Below are positions 8,833 to 17,283 of a DNA stretch of 52,344 bases, piece by piece; position 1 is the stretch's first letter, and each line of letters starts with the position of its first letter. Source of the DNA: Lujinxingia vulgaris (lineage in GTDB: Bacteria; Myxococcota_A; Bradymonadia; Bradymonadales; Bradymonadaceae); the NCBI RefSeq assembly GCF_007997005.1, contig NZ_VOSL01000047.1, positions 1-52,344 on the forward strand. The letters are read 5' to 3'. The position numbers were made by a program, and so were the translations under genes. The notes beneath the pieces are model-generated. The model ran no database searches. It worked only from the letters and a program-made list of their open reading frames with translations, and was not told the DNA's origin.

Positions 8833-9975
8833 ATGTCGCAAATTAAGAACCTCGGCATCACCGGCTACGACGGTCTTCGTTTTGTCACGCTCGATCTGGA
8901 GCGCAGCCGCAAGTTCTACGTCGATATGCTGGACTTCACGCTCGTCGCCCGCTCCACCCCGGCCTGGGAAGAGAAGACCGGTGATAAGGCGGAAGTCTAC
9001 TCGGCCGGCGACATCATCATCGAGTGCGTCGAGTCGCAGCGCGAGGACAGCTGGGCGGCCTACCACCGCAAGTTCCACACCGCTGGCATCGGCACCGTCA
9101 ACTTCGCCGTCCAGGACATCGAAGAGGCCTGGAAGCGTCTTGAAGAGCGCGGCGCCACCTTCATCGACGAGATCCGCACCGAGGATGCCGATGGCGGCAC
9201 CCGTCGCTCCTTCGAGATCGCCACCCCCCTGGGCAACACCACCTACGGGTTTGTCGAGAAGAAGGGCTACACCGGCTACGACGCTGACTACGAGATGGTG
9301 AACACCGGCGGCAACAACCGCTTCAACTTCACCACCATCGATCACCTCACCTCCAACGTGCGCACCCTCAAGCCCCTGGTGGACTGGTTCCGCGACGTGC
9401 TGGGCATGGAGCAGTTCTGGGACATCGCCTTCCACACCAGCGACGTTGACCCCACCCGCCAGTCGGGCTCCGGTCTGAAGTCGATCGTGATGTGGGATCC
9501 GGAAGGCGGCATCAAGTTCGCCAACAACGAACCGCAGAAGCCCTTCTTCAACGCCTCCCAGATCCAGAAGTACCTGGAAGACTTCGGCGGTGGCGGTGTG
9601 CAGCACGCGGCGTTCAACCTCGACGACATCATCGGCTCCATCAAAGAGATGGAGGCCAAGGGCGTGGAGTTCCTCTACACCCCGCCCAGCTACTACGACG
9701 CCGCCCCGGGCCGTATGGCCGAGCAGGGCGTCTCCAAGATCGATGAGGACTACGACGTGCTCAAAGATCACGGCATCCTGGTCGACGGCGCCGATGAGAA
9801 GTACCTGCTGCAGATCTTCATGAAAGAAGCGGCCATCTACTACGATCAGCCCGAAGCCGGCCCCTTCTTCATCGAGCTGATTCAGCGCAAAGGCGATCAG
9901 GGCTTTGGCGGTGGTAACTTCCGCGCCCTCTTTGAGGCCATTGAGCGCGACCAGGTCGAGCGCGGCCGCGTCTGA
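8833..9975 (+). CDS. hppD: 4-hydroxyphenylpyruvate dioxygenase
   Basis: A 380-residue enzyme converting 4-hydroxyphenylpyruvate to homogentisate in tyrosine breakdown, or toward pyomelanin or tocopherol-like products. It has two vicinal-oxygen-chelate domains. The Fe(II) ligands are visible in the second: His171 (TTIDHLTSNV), His258 (GVQHAAFNLDDI) and Glu348 (FFIELIQRKG). The C-terminal signature GGGNFRALFEAIERDQ is intact. The start has TGGAGG 5 nt upstream, and the frame further upstream is not conserved-looking. No other tyrosine-degradation gene is in the window, so it appears to be transcribed alone. Confidence 0.97.
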   Translation: MSQIKNLGITGYDGLRFVTLDLERSRKFYVDMLDFTLVARSTPAWEEKTGDKAEVYSAGDIIIECVESQREDSWAAYHRKFHTAGIGTVNFAVQDIEEAWKRLEERGATFIDEIRTEDADGGTRRSFEIATPLGNTTYGFVEKKGYTGYDADYEMVNTGGNNRFNFTTIDHLTSNVRTLKPLVDWFRDVLGMEQFWDIAFHTSDVDPTRQSGSGLKSIVMWDPEGGIKFANNEPQKPFFNASQIQKYLEDFGGGGVQHAAFNLDDIIGSIKEMEAKGVEFLYTPPSYYDAAPGRMAEQGVSKIDEDYDVLKDHGILVDGADEKYLLQIFMKEAAIYYDQPEAGPFFIELIQRKGDQGFGGGNFRALFEAIERDQVERGRV

Positions 9976-9989
9976 TCGAGCACGGATCT

Positions 9990-10060
9990 GAGCCGCACTG
10001 CGGCTCGGAGCCCGCTCGAATCATCTGGCACAGGCCGACATCTCGATGTCGGCCTGTGCC
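9990..10060 (+). terminator. Two consecutive hairpins downstream of hppD
   Basis: A 7-bp stem (GAGCCGC/GCGGCTC, 9990-10006) is followed by a perfect ~15-bp stem around a CTCG tetraloop (10027-10060). Neither has a T-run, so this is not a classical intrinsic terminator. It may stabilise the hppD 3' end or act with Rho. Confidence 0.4.
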
Positions 10061-10086
10061 GCTCTGGGTCCACGCCGGAGCCCCCT

Positions 10087-10118
10087 AATTGAAATCAATT
10101 ATCAATTTCTTGTTGACG
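10087..10118 (+). promoter_or_regulatory. AT-rich inverted repeat and -35-like box upstream of the phn-type transporter
   Basis: AATTGA (10087-10092) and TCAATT (10102-10107) form an inverted repeat in an unusually AT-rich patch. Its right half contains ATTATCA, as in half of a Fur-type 7-1-7 box; the left half matches poorly. A TTGACG hexamer follows at 10113-10118, but no good -10 box is seen. An operator overlapping the promoter is plausible; the regulator is unknown. Confidence 0.35.
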
Positions 10119-10124
10119 ACCGAC

Positions 10125-10160
10125 GCACCAGCGCCCATCTATGGGCGCCTGATCTGGTGC
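10125..10160 (+). other. Nested stem-loop in the leader of the phn-type operon
   Basis: An outer stem GCACCA (10125-10130) with TGGTGC (10155-10160) encloses a stem GCGCCCA/TGGGCGC (10131-10137 and 10142-10148). The structure sits about 55 nt before the start codon at 10216. It could be an RNA control element or simply a symmetric operator. It matches no riboswitch class I can recognise. Confidence 0.4.
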
Positions 10161-10215
10161 GCCGGGCGGTGGTCGCCTGAGGCGCTGTCCCTCTCTTAAG
10201 TAACGAGGATTTCCT

Positions 10216-11172
10216 ATGATGGCACACATCCACCGACTTCATCGCCCCTCCCTGGCCCTTCTTCTGGGCGCCAGCCTCGCGCTCGCTGCCTGCGAAAAGG
10301 AAGAGGCCGAGCCGGCAGAGACCACCGAAGAGGCCGCTCCCGAGGCTACCGAGGAAGAGGCCGTCGAGGAGGTCGAGCTGACCTTTGCCTTCCAGCCCCA
10401 GGAGAACCCCGAGGGTCTGGAGCTCGACGCCGAGCGCATGGCGGAGTTCATCGAGGAGCAGACCGGCTACGAGGTCGAGATCTTCCTGCCGACGAACTAC
10501 TCGGCGGTGGTCGAGGCGCTTCGCTCGGATAACGCTGACGTCGCCTACTTCAGCGGGCTGCCCTACCTGGTCGCACACGAGAACGCCGGCGCCGAGCTGC
10601 TCGTCGTCGAGGAGCGCGGTGGAAACCCCTTCTACTACTCGCAGTGGTACGCGCTGGCCGACAGCGACATCGAGTCCATCGCCGATCTCAAGGGCCGCTC
10701 GATCGCGTTCACCTCCCCGACGTCGACCTCCGGCTACCTCTTCCCGCTGGGTAAAGTCATCGATGAGGGTCACCTGACGGCCGATCAAGATCCGACCGAA
10801 TTCTTCAGCAACGTCACCTACGCCGGCGGCTACCAGCAGGCGCTGCTCGCCCTGGTCAACGGCACGGTTGACGCTGCGGCCGCTTCCGATTACGCGCTTG
10901 AGCAGTACCTCGATGAGGAGCAGCGCGCCAAAGTCAAAGTCATTGAACGCCAGGGCCCGGTGCCTACTCATGGCATCGCCATCCGCGGCGACCTCCCCCA
11001 AGAGGTTAAAGATAAGGTGCGCGACGCCCTCCTGGCCCTTAACGAACCGGAGAACGCCGAGCTGCTCAAGAGCGTCTACGGCGCCGAGAGCCTCATTGAG
11101 CGCAGCCACGACGAGCACGTCGGCGAGCTGCAGCGCATGCGCGATCTGGTCGGTTTTGAGGCGCGCTTCTAA
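10216..11172 (+). CDS. phnD: Phosphate/phosphite/phosphonate-type ABC transporter binding lipoprotein (PhnD family)
   Basis: A 318-residue lipoprotein. The signal peptide ends in the lipobox LAAC with Cys26, followed by a ~25-residue Glu-rich linker. The mature part has PhnD-family motifs: DVAYFSGLPYLVA, the helix after GNPFYYSQ, LKGRSIAFTSPTSTSGYLFP, and VTYAGGYQQALLALVNGTVDAAA. It would capture the substrate in the periplasm for the ATPase-permease encoded 35 nt downstream. The start has GAGG 8 nt upstream. Family members bind phosphonate, phosphite, phosphate and other oxyanions, so the ligand is open. No C-P lyase genes are nearby, which argues against phosphonate breakdown at this locus. 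Confidence 0.9.
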   Translation: MMAHIHRLHRPSLALLLGASLALAACEKEEAEPAETTEEAAPEATEEEAVEEVELTFAFQPQENPEGLELDAERMAEFIEEQTGYEVEIFLPTNYSAVVEALRSDNADVAYFSGLPYLVAHENAGAELLVVEERGGNPFYYSQWYALADSDIESIADLKGRSIAFTSPTSTSGYLFPLGKVIDEGHLTADQDPTEFFSNVTYAGGYQQALLALVNGTVDAAAASDYALEQYLDEEQRAKVKVIERQGPVPTHGIAIRGDLPQEVKDKVRDALLALNEPENAELLKSVYGAESLIERSHDEHVGELQRMRDLVGFEARF

Positions 11173-11207
11173 GCAAGGCGCGCCCCACACACTGCAGGAC
11201 AAACCCT

Positions 11208-12821
11208 TTGAGCGTAGTACGGGTTGAACATCTCCATCTGAGTTATGAGCGCGCCGCGCAGCGCGTCGAAGCGCTGCGCGGCATCTCCTTCGAGGTCGAC
11301 GCGGGAGAACGCGTGGCGATCATCGGTCGCAGCGGCGGAGGAAAGTCCTCGCTGATGCGCGTCCTCAGTGGACTTCTCAGCCCGAGCTCGGGGTCTGTTG
11401 ATGTGGCCGGCTTCCGCATGGAGGCCGGCCACCTCCCACCGCGCGCAATGTACGAGCAGGTGGGGCTGGTCTTTCAGAACTATGGGTTGGTGCCCCAGCT
11501 CAGCGCCCTTCAAAACGTGCTCTGCGGCCGACTGCTGCATCAACGCTCCGCAACCAGCCTGCTGCACTTTCCCGGCGAAGATCGCGATCAGGCTCGCGCG
11601 CTGCTCGAAGAGCTCGGGCTCGAAGAGCGCATCAACACGCGCAGCTCTCGCCTCAGCGGCGGCGAACAACAGAGGGTGGCGATCGCGCGCCTGCTTCATC
11701 AAAACCCCCGGGTGATGCTCCTCGATGAGCCGATCGCCAGCCTCGACGTGCACTGGGCCCGGCAATCGATTGAGCGCCTGGCCGGCAGCGACGCGACGTC
11801 GTCGGAGCGCGCGCTGATCATGGTCATGCACGACTTGAATATGGCGCGCCAGTTTGCCACGCGGGTCATCGTGCTGCACCACGGCCAGCTCCTCTTCGAC
11901 GGCGATCCCGACCAGGGCTGCCGCTTGCTCGAAGAGCTTGAGAGCCGCGGCGAGACCGATGGCGACCTCGGCAGCGAGCCCCACATCGCCACACCGGAGG
12001 CGGACGGCGACGAGGAGCGTGCCAGCGCCCCGGCTCCTCCCCCCCTCCCGATCGACGGGCTCTGGGGAAAGACCTCGTTTTACGTGGTGCTCATGCTCCT
12101 GATCGCGGGCCTGTATATCTGGTCGGCGATGGGCGTGGACTTTTCGGTCGCTCGCATCTTCGGAAACGTCGATCACGCCGCGAACTTCCTCTCCCGGATG
12201 CTCCCGCCAGACTTCTCGGTGAGCAAAAACGTGGGCAAAAGTCTCCTGGAGACGGTGCAGATGGCGCTGATCGGCACCACCCTGGCCGCGATCGTTTCAC
12301 TGCCGATCGCCACGCTCGCGGCGCGCAACATCTCGGCGCGCCCTTTTCAGGTGGCGGCGCGCCTGGTGTTAAACCTGCTGCGCACCATACCCAGCATCAT
12401 CTGGGGGCTCTTTTTTGTGGCGATCGTGGGTCTGGGACCCTTCCCGGGTATTCTGGCGTTGACCTTCTATGCGTCCGGCTACCTGGGCAAATTCTACTAC
12501 GAGGGCATCGAGTCGATCGATCCTCGTCCCCTGCAGGCGCTGCGCACGGTGGGGGCGACCCCGCTGCAACGCTTTCGCTTCGGGGTCTTCCCCCAGGTGC
12601 TCCCGCTGATGCTCGGCTACACGCTCTACATGCTTGAGTACAACGTGCGGGCGGCCTCCATCCTGGGCGTGGTGGGTGCCGGCGGCATCGGGTTTTATCT
12701 GTACACCTACATCAACAACTTCCAGTACGACCGGGCGGCCACCGCCCTGCTCTTTCTGCTGGCGGTCGTCACGCTGCTCGACGCGGCGAGCTCCCGGCTG
12801 CGCGCGCGCCTCTCAAGCTAA
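11208..12821 (+). CDS. Single-chain ABC transporter: PhnC-like ATPase fused to PhnE-like permease
   Basis: A 537-residue fusion. Residues ~1-245 are a full ATPase domain: Walker A GRSGGGKSS, Q-loop FQNYGLV, signature LSGGEQQRVAIARLL, Walker B VMLLDEPIASLD and switch His in MVMHDLN. A ~35-residue acidic/Pro linker follows. Residues ~285-537 are a PhnE-type permease with about six membrane helices and the coupling (EAA-like) loop ESIDPRPLQALRTVGATPLQ. PhnC and PhnE are normally separate chains, with the ATPase not N-terminal to the permease on one chain. The start is TTG at 11208, with AGGA upstream and only 35 nt after phnD. No frame break is seen in the linker, so this is a true fusion. Confidence 0.93.
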   Translation: MSVVRVEHLHLSYERAAQRVEALRGISFEVDAGERVAIIGRSGGGKSSLMRVLSGLLSPSSGSVDVAGFRMEAGHLPPRAMYEQVGLVFQNYGLVPQLSALQNVLCGRLLHQRSATSLLHFPGEDRDQARALLEELGLEERINTRSSRLSGGEQQRVAIARLLHQNPRVMLLDEPIASLDVHWARQSIERLAGSDATSSERALIMVMHDLNMARQFATRVIVLHHGQLLFDGDPDQGCRLLEELESRGETDGDLGSEPHIATPEADGDEERASAPAPPPLPIDGLWGKTSFYVVLMLLIAGLYIWSAMGVDFSVARIFGNVDHAANFLSRMLPPDFSVSKNVGKSLLETVQMALIGTTLAAIVSLPIATLAARNISARPFQVAARLVLNLLRTIPSIIWGLFFVAIVGLGPFPGILALTFYASGYLGKFYYEGIESIDPRPLQALRTVGATPLQRFRFGVFPQVLPLMLGYTLYMLEYNVRAASILGVVGAGGIGFYLYTYINNFQYDRAATALLFLLAVVTLLDAASSRLRARLSS

Positions 12822-13084
12822 CGAGTGTTCACATTCAGGGTGGAATAGGGGTCGCGACCTCTTACCTTCAAAGAGAGGTTACGATCGTTTGATACGCGCG
12901 CCGTCAACGGGCGCGACTCGGGCGAGCGCGAGGTGCCGGGCAGCGCAACAGCTGGCCTGCAGCTCGTCCGAGGCGCGCTACGCACGGGCACCGTTTGAGC
13001 CCTTGATGTCGCCGGTGCGCGCGCCGTCAACGAATGCAGATCGCGTACATGTTTTGTGGTGAATTGAATCGCGCGAAGGTTGAG

Positions 13085-15070
13085 ATGCGACACATCGTTT
13101 TCACAAGTTGGTCCGAGGATACGCGAGCCTCCCGGCTCCGTGAACTTCTGGCCGATCGTTGCGTCGCGCTCACCCACCTGAACCCTGAGCATATCGACGG
13201 GGAGGCAGACACCCTGCTTCAGAGCGTCGACGTGCTCATCATGGACGCCACCGAACGCTCCGAAGCCTCCTCAACCCTGGCCGAAAGGCTCGTCAGCGCG
13301 CATCCGCATCTTCGCATCGTCGCGCTGGGTGAATGCTCGCATGCGAACCTCTGCCTGCCTGCCGGAAGCTCCGCGGAGGCCATCTTGAGCGCGATCGACG
13401 AGACGCTCGAGCCCCACCCGCCACAGGAGGGAGCGCTCGGCTCGCTCCATGAAGACTCGGTGGCGGTGTTGGAGGAGGGCTCGCGTCGGCTGGATTTCGT
13501 CGCGCGGCTCGACGAAGAGGTCGCGCACCTGAGTCTTCTGGCGGAAGACGTGGCGAGAGATGCGCACTCCCCCCGCGTGCTCGCGCAGGCGGCCCGCCCC
13601 GTGCTCGACGCCGCTCAAGGCCACGGGCTCGACGAGGTCGCGCGCACCCTGGAGGTGCTCATCTCCCAGGCCTCCAACACCCCCGCGTTTCGAGAGACGG
13701 CGCCGTCGATTCTGGAGACGTTGAGAGCGCAGGTGCGCGCCGCCCAGCTCGAGAGCCCCTCCACGACGCTGAGCTCGGAGAGCCAGAGTCGCGCGCTGAC
13801 CGTCGTGGTCATCGACGAGGATCCGGACTACCTGCGCCGCGTCACCGGATTTGCCGATCAGTTCATGATCCCGATTCGCACCGCGACCTCGGTGGCGGAG
13901 GCTTCTGGCAAGGTACAGACCCCTTTGCTCGCCGGCGTGATGTTGACCCCGGGGGCCGGCGACTCCCAGAAGTCGCTCTCCGAGAGCATCGCGACGTTGC
14001 AAAACGCCTCCGGGCTGCCCCATCTCCCGCTGGCTCTGGTGAGCGATGTCCCCGGAACGCTGGACCGCGTCCAGGGGCTGTGGGCCGGCGCCTCCCACGT
14101 GGCACCGCGCCCGGTCAGCGCGGTGAGCTTCTCACAGATCGCGCGGCGGCTGGCCACGCTTCGGCGTTCGCTGCAGGCGAGCGTGCTGGTGGTGGATCCA
14201 CGCGGCGACTTTGCCTCGAGGGTCGCCGAGCATCTTGGTGAGCGTGATATGGCGATTCAGTATCTCCCCGACACGCGCACGATCTTTGAAGCGCTGGAGC
14301 ACCACCGCCCCGACCTGGTGCTGCTCAGCACCGAGCTTAGCGAGATGGATGCCAACGACGTCTGCCGCTCGCTGCGGGCCGTCGCTAGCTGGCGCGAGAT
14401 TCCCATCGTGCTTTTTTCGGGCCGATGCACACCTGAGACGCGCATCGCGGCGTACCGAGCGGGAGCCGACGACGTGATCGAGACCTCCATCTCTCCGGAT
14501 GAGCTGACCGTTCGACTGAGCGTTCGCCTTGAGCGTGCCCGGCAGGCGGCCGAACGCTCCGATCGCGATCTTTTGACCGGGCTTCTCACGCGGCGGCCCT
14601 TTCTCGAACAGCTCGCCGCGCGCCTCTCCGAGGTGACCCGCCGCCAACGCCGGCTGGTCTTTGCGATCCTCGACGTCGATCACTTCAAACGCGTCAACGA
14701 TCGCCACGGCCACCTGGTGGGCGACCGGGTGCTCGCCACTCTGGGACGACTTCTCCAGGACCGCTTTCGCATTGAGGATTTACGGGCGCGATGGGGGGGC
14801 GAAGAGTTCGTCGTGGTCCTGGTCGATGAGGGGCTTGAGACCTCGGCGCTGGCGCTTCGCCGCGTCCTCGACGAATTCAGCGCGATGGTCTTTGAGGGCG
14901 ACCAGGGGACCTCGTTCTCGGTGAGCTTCAGCGCGGGTCTGGCCGCGTTTCCCCACGACGGCCAGGACGCCGAGACGCTCTTCAGCGTGGCCGACGCGCG
15001 ACTTCTTCGCGCCAAACAGAACGGGCGTTGCCGCATTGAGGTGGGCCGCACACGCTCTCCGATCGACTGA
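13085..15070 (+). CDS. Diguanylate cyclase with receiver-like domains (GGDEF)
   Basis: A 661-residue cytoplasmic regulator. Residues ~1-105 and ~235-355 look like receiver folds with poor motifs. Residues ~360-480 are a better receiver, but the phospho-acceptor position reads LLSTELSEMD, so the usual Asp is Ser. Residues ~490-655 are a GGDEF domain with the active-site loop GGEEF (571-575) and the product-inhibition I-site RIED exactly five residues before it (562-565), so cyclic-di-GMP synthesis with feedback inhibition is expected. The ATG at 13085 has AAGG upstream. An ATG at 13034 is possible but lacks a ribosome-binding site. It is monocistronic and convergent with the SDR gene. Confidence 0.93.
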   Translation: MRHIVFTSWSEDTRASRLRELLADRCVALTHLNPEHIDGEADTLLQSVDVLIMDATERSEASSTLAERLVSAHPHLRIVALGECSHANLCLPAGSSAEAILSAIDETLEPHPPQEGALGSLHEDSVAVLEEGSRRLDFVARLDEEVAHLSLLAEDVARDAHSPRVLAQAARPVLDAAQGHGLDEVARTLEVLISQASNTPAFRETAPSILETLRAQVRAAQLESPSTTLSSESQSRALTVVVIDEDPDYLRRVTGFADQFMIPIRTATSVAEASGKVQTPLLAGVMLTPGAGDSQKSLSESIATLQNASGLPHLPLALVSDVPGTLDRVQGLWAGASHVAPRPVSAVSFSQIARRLATLRRSLQASVLVVDPRGDFASRVAEHLGERDMAIQYLPDTRTIFEALEHHRPDLVLLSTELSEMDANDVCRSLRAVASWREIPIVLFSGRCTPETRIAAYRAGADDVIETSISPDELTVRLSVRLERARQAAERSDRDLLTGLLTRRPFLEQLAARLSEVTRRQRRLVFAILDVDHFKRVNDRHGHLVGDRVLATLGRLLQDRFRIEDLRARWGGEEFVVVLVDEGLETSALALRRVLDEFSAMVFEGDQGTSFSVSFSAGLAAFPHDGQDAETLFSVADARLLRAKQNGRCRIEVGRTRSPID

Positions 15071-15107
15071 ACGCGACGTCGTCTCGAAGCCGCGCCCTAC
15101 CCTCGCG

Positions 15108-15959
15108 TCAGGACATGCGCGGCGCGCCTTCCTGGCGTTCCCCGAGCTTGAGGTCGTGATGTGCACGCGCGCTGCTGACCCACTGCCCTCGTGACACAAT
15201 CGCATGGTCGCGGGGACGTTCAGAAGCAGCTCCAAACCAGCGCGATGTGCGCGGCGAGCCCCACCCCTCAAAGACCTCGCCGGCGACGGTGTTTTTCCCT
15301 CCGATGATGTAGCGCTCGCCACTTCGCCCGTGTTGCAGCGCCTGGGCGGTGGCAAAAGCGACCTGACGCACGTCGACGATGTTCAGTGGCTGCTCGGCCA
15401 GAACATCGAGCGCCGCGAAGGGGCTTAAGTCGATCCCCGGCCCGACCATCAGGGTGGGCAGCACCATCACGATATCCATGCCATCGGCGAAATAGCGGTA
15501 GCACTCCTGTTCGACGGCGTACTTGCTCTCCTGGCGAGGGTCATCGCTGGAGCCGGGCAGATAATGACCACGCTCATCGGCGAACTTCCCCGGGGCCACA
15601 CGGGCCAGCGTGCTCGCGCAGCTGACGACGACCACGCGGTCGACCCCCGCGCCACGCCCGGCCTCCAGGGTGCGTCGAATCCCCTCCACCGCCCGCCCCA
15701 TCCAGGTATCCCCCGGATGCTCGGGCCGGGGTGCCACGCAATAGAAGACGTGGTTGACCCCGGCCAGCGCCTGATCAAGCGAGACCGGGTCGAAGATATC
15801 GCCCACCGCGTCTTCGACGCCCCGGAGCTGCGCGGAGGGAGGGGCCGAGCGCCATCGTCGCAGCGCGCGGGTCGGCCAGCCACGTCGGCTCAACTCGGTG
15901 ACCAGGTGGCCTCCCAGCCTCCCGCCGGCCCCCAGCACCAACGCGCGCTGGGTGCGCAT
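15108..15959 (-). CDS. NmrA/SDR-like NAD(P)-binding protein
   Basis: A 283-residue atypical extended SDR. The dinucleotide loop GAGGRLGGHL is intact. The core continues with DAVGDIFDP, NHVFYCVAPRPE and VVVVSCAST. The usual YxxxK is changed: the SK of ESKYAVEQ is present, but the Tyr four residues before the Lys is Arg. The segment ECYRYFADGMDIVMVLPTLMVGPG matches the protein at 7060-7968, so the two are probably paralogues. The start follows the stop codon of the upstream gene by one base (TGATATG), with AGGAT upstream, implying translational coupling. The substrate is unknown. Confidence 0.82.
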   Translation of the reverse strand: MRTQRALVLGAGGRLGGHLVTELSRRGWPTRALRRWRSAPPSAQLRGVEDAVGDIFDPVSLDQALAGVNHVFYCVAPRPEHPGDTWMGRAVEGIRRTLEAGRGAGVDRVVVVSCASTLARVAPGKFADERGHYLPGSSDDPRQESKYAVEQECYRYFADGMDIVMVLPTLMVGPGIDLSPFAALDVLAEQPLNIVDVRQVAFATAQALQHGRSGERYIIGGKNTVAGEVFEGWGSPRTSRWFGAASERPRDHAIVSRGQWVSSARAHHDLKLGERQEGAPRMS

Positions 15960-15960
15960 A

Positions 15961-16917
15961 TCAACATCCTGCAGGGTCGTGGCGAGGGGGTGGGTCACAA
16001 CAAACCTCATGAAGGGTGAGCGCCTCGTGCAGCTGGCGGGCGATCTCCAGGTCCAGCAGCGGGCTGGCGTCGATGAGGGCATCGACGGTCCAGCTCCGCG
16101 AAGGGTTGCGCTGGAGCCACCGGCTCACCTCGGCGCAACGTTCATTATAGGTCAGGGCCGATACCAGCCTCAATGGCCCTGAGGGAAGATGCGTGCGCAG
16201 CGCGCGAAACTCATCGGCGTGTTGGGCGGCGCGTAAGATCAAGGTGGGCAGCGGATCAAACTGCGCCACGCCCAGATCGGCCGGGCCCGGCGCGCCCTCA
16301 TAGAACGCAAATGTCCCGGCGGCCTCTTCCACCACGCGCAGGGCTCGAAAGAGCGCCTTTTCGCCCCACAGGCCGCGACTGGCCCGTGCGCCCAAAAGCA
16401 CGCCGCGCTCCAGCCAGACTGTAGCGCTGAGGCGCTCGGTGCGCACCAGAAGCTCGCCGGAGGCGCGCTGCTGGTGGAGGAGCATGAGCACCTCACTCAA
16501 CCCGGCCACCCCGAGGTCGCCGCAAAGCCCCGGCGCGCTCCTGGCACACGCTCGCGCCAGCCGGGCCAGAAGCTCCGCACCGGCCAGGGGACGCGCGACC
16601 ACATCCCCCACGCCCGCCTCCACAAGCCGCACCCGCAACCCCACCTCACGCGCGTCGGTCACCGCCACAATGCCCGCACCCTGCCCCTGACCTGCCAGGT
16701 CCTCCAGCGCATCGCAGAGGGCCGTACCTTCGATCACCTCGACCACCACCGCCGCGCAGCAGGCACGCAACGCTCGCAGCGCCTCCGAGACCTCTCCGCG
16801 CGACGCCCCCCGCACCTCATACCCTCCGGCCTCCAGCATCGCGCCCAGCGACTCCACAGTGCGCCCTCGGGTGCCGATCAGCCCGATCGCCAACGACTTC
16901 CCCCCCGACACTCCCAT
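15961..16917 (-). CDS. Receiver-like protein with C-terminal DUF4388/PATAN-like domain
   Basis: A 318-residue regulator-like protein. Residues ~8-125 have a receiver-type alternating fold (SLAIGLIGTRGRTVESLGAM, AVVVEVIEGTALCDAL, GIVAVTDAREVGLRVRLVEA) with no acidic pocket and no clear phospho-acceptor. Residues ~130-215 resemble DUF4388/PATAN (LCGDLGVAGLSEVLMLLHQQ, SGELLV, WLERGVLLGARASRG), common in Myxococcota signalling. A helical C-terminal region follows. The ATG at 16917 is preferred because GGGGGAG lies just upstream. An in-frame ATG at 17028 would add 37 residues. It is coupled to the SDR gene downstream. Confidence 0.78.
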   Translation of the reverse strand: MGVSGGKSLAIGLIGTRGRTVESLGAMLEAGGYEVRGASRGEVSEALRALRACCAAVVVEVIEGTALCDALEDLAGQGQGAGIVAVTDAREVGLRVRLVEAGVGDVVARPLAGAELLARLARACARSAPGLCGDLGVAGLSEVLMLLHQQRASGELLVRTERLSATVWLERGVLLGARASRGLWGEKALFRALRVVEEAAGTFAFYEGAPGPADLGVAQFDPLPTLILRAAQHADEFRALRTHLPSGPLRLVSALTYNERCAEVSRWLQRNPSRSWTVDALIDASPLLDLEIARQLHEALTLHEVCCDPPPRHDPAGC

Positions 16918-17175
16918 GCTCTCCCCCTGACCTGTCAGTTCGTGATTCCTTCTCGGTGCGCCCGCATCTCTGGCACGGCCGGCCCCGAGTCCCGCGCCTC
17001 CGTCGATGACTTTAAGCACCCGCTTCATCGCGCACAGCAACGCCCCACCACCAAAAAACTCCTTCCTTGATCATCCGGCAGAAATAGGGGATCGTTTCGC
17101 GGCGTTTTTACGGTATGTCCGGTGACGGATGGAACCGACATCGCACACATTTTTTCGGCGCCCCGGCTCTTTCCT

Positions 17176-17205
17176 TTGACTCGCCCGGCGCCTTTATCTT
17201 TGTAA
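17176..17205 (+). promoter_or_regulatory. Possible sigma-70-type promoter for the 17284 gene
   Basis: A TTGACT hexamer at 17176-17181 is followed by a T/A-rich stretch (TTTATCTTTGTAA, 17193-17205) that could supply the -10 box. Spacing depends on which hexamer is used and none is ideal. The ~360-nt interval between 16918 and 17283 otherwise holds no gene that I can see. Confidence 0.3.
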
Positions 17206-17283
17206 GGTTTCCCCGCGATGCTCTCCGCGTCACCGCCCGTCGGTGCCTGGATCGTCCGGGCCCACAGCAGTTGAGGAGGACAC

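Noticed and set aside
12896..13032. 14-bp direct repeat GCGCGCCGTCAACG at 12896-12909 and 13019-13032
   Set aside because: No insertion, gene or target-site pattern lies between the copies.
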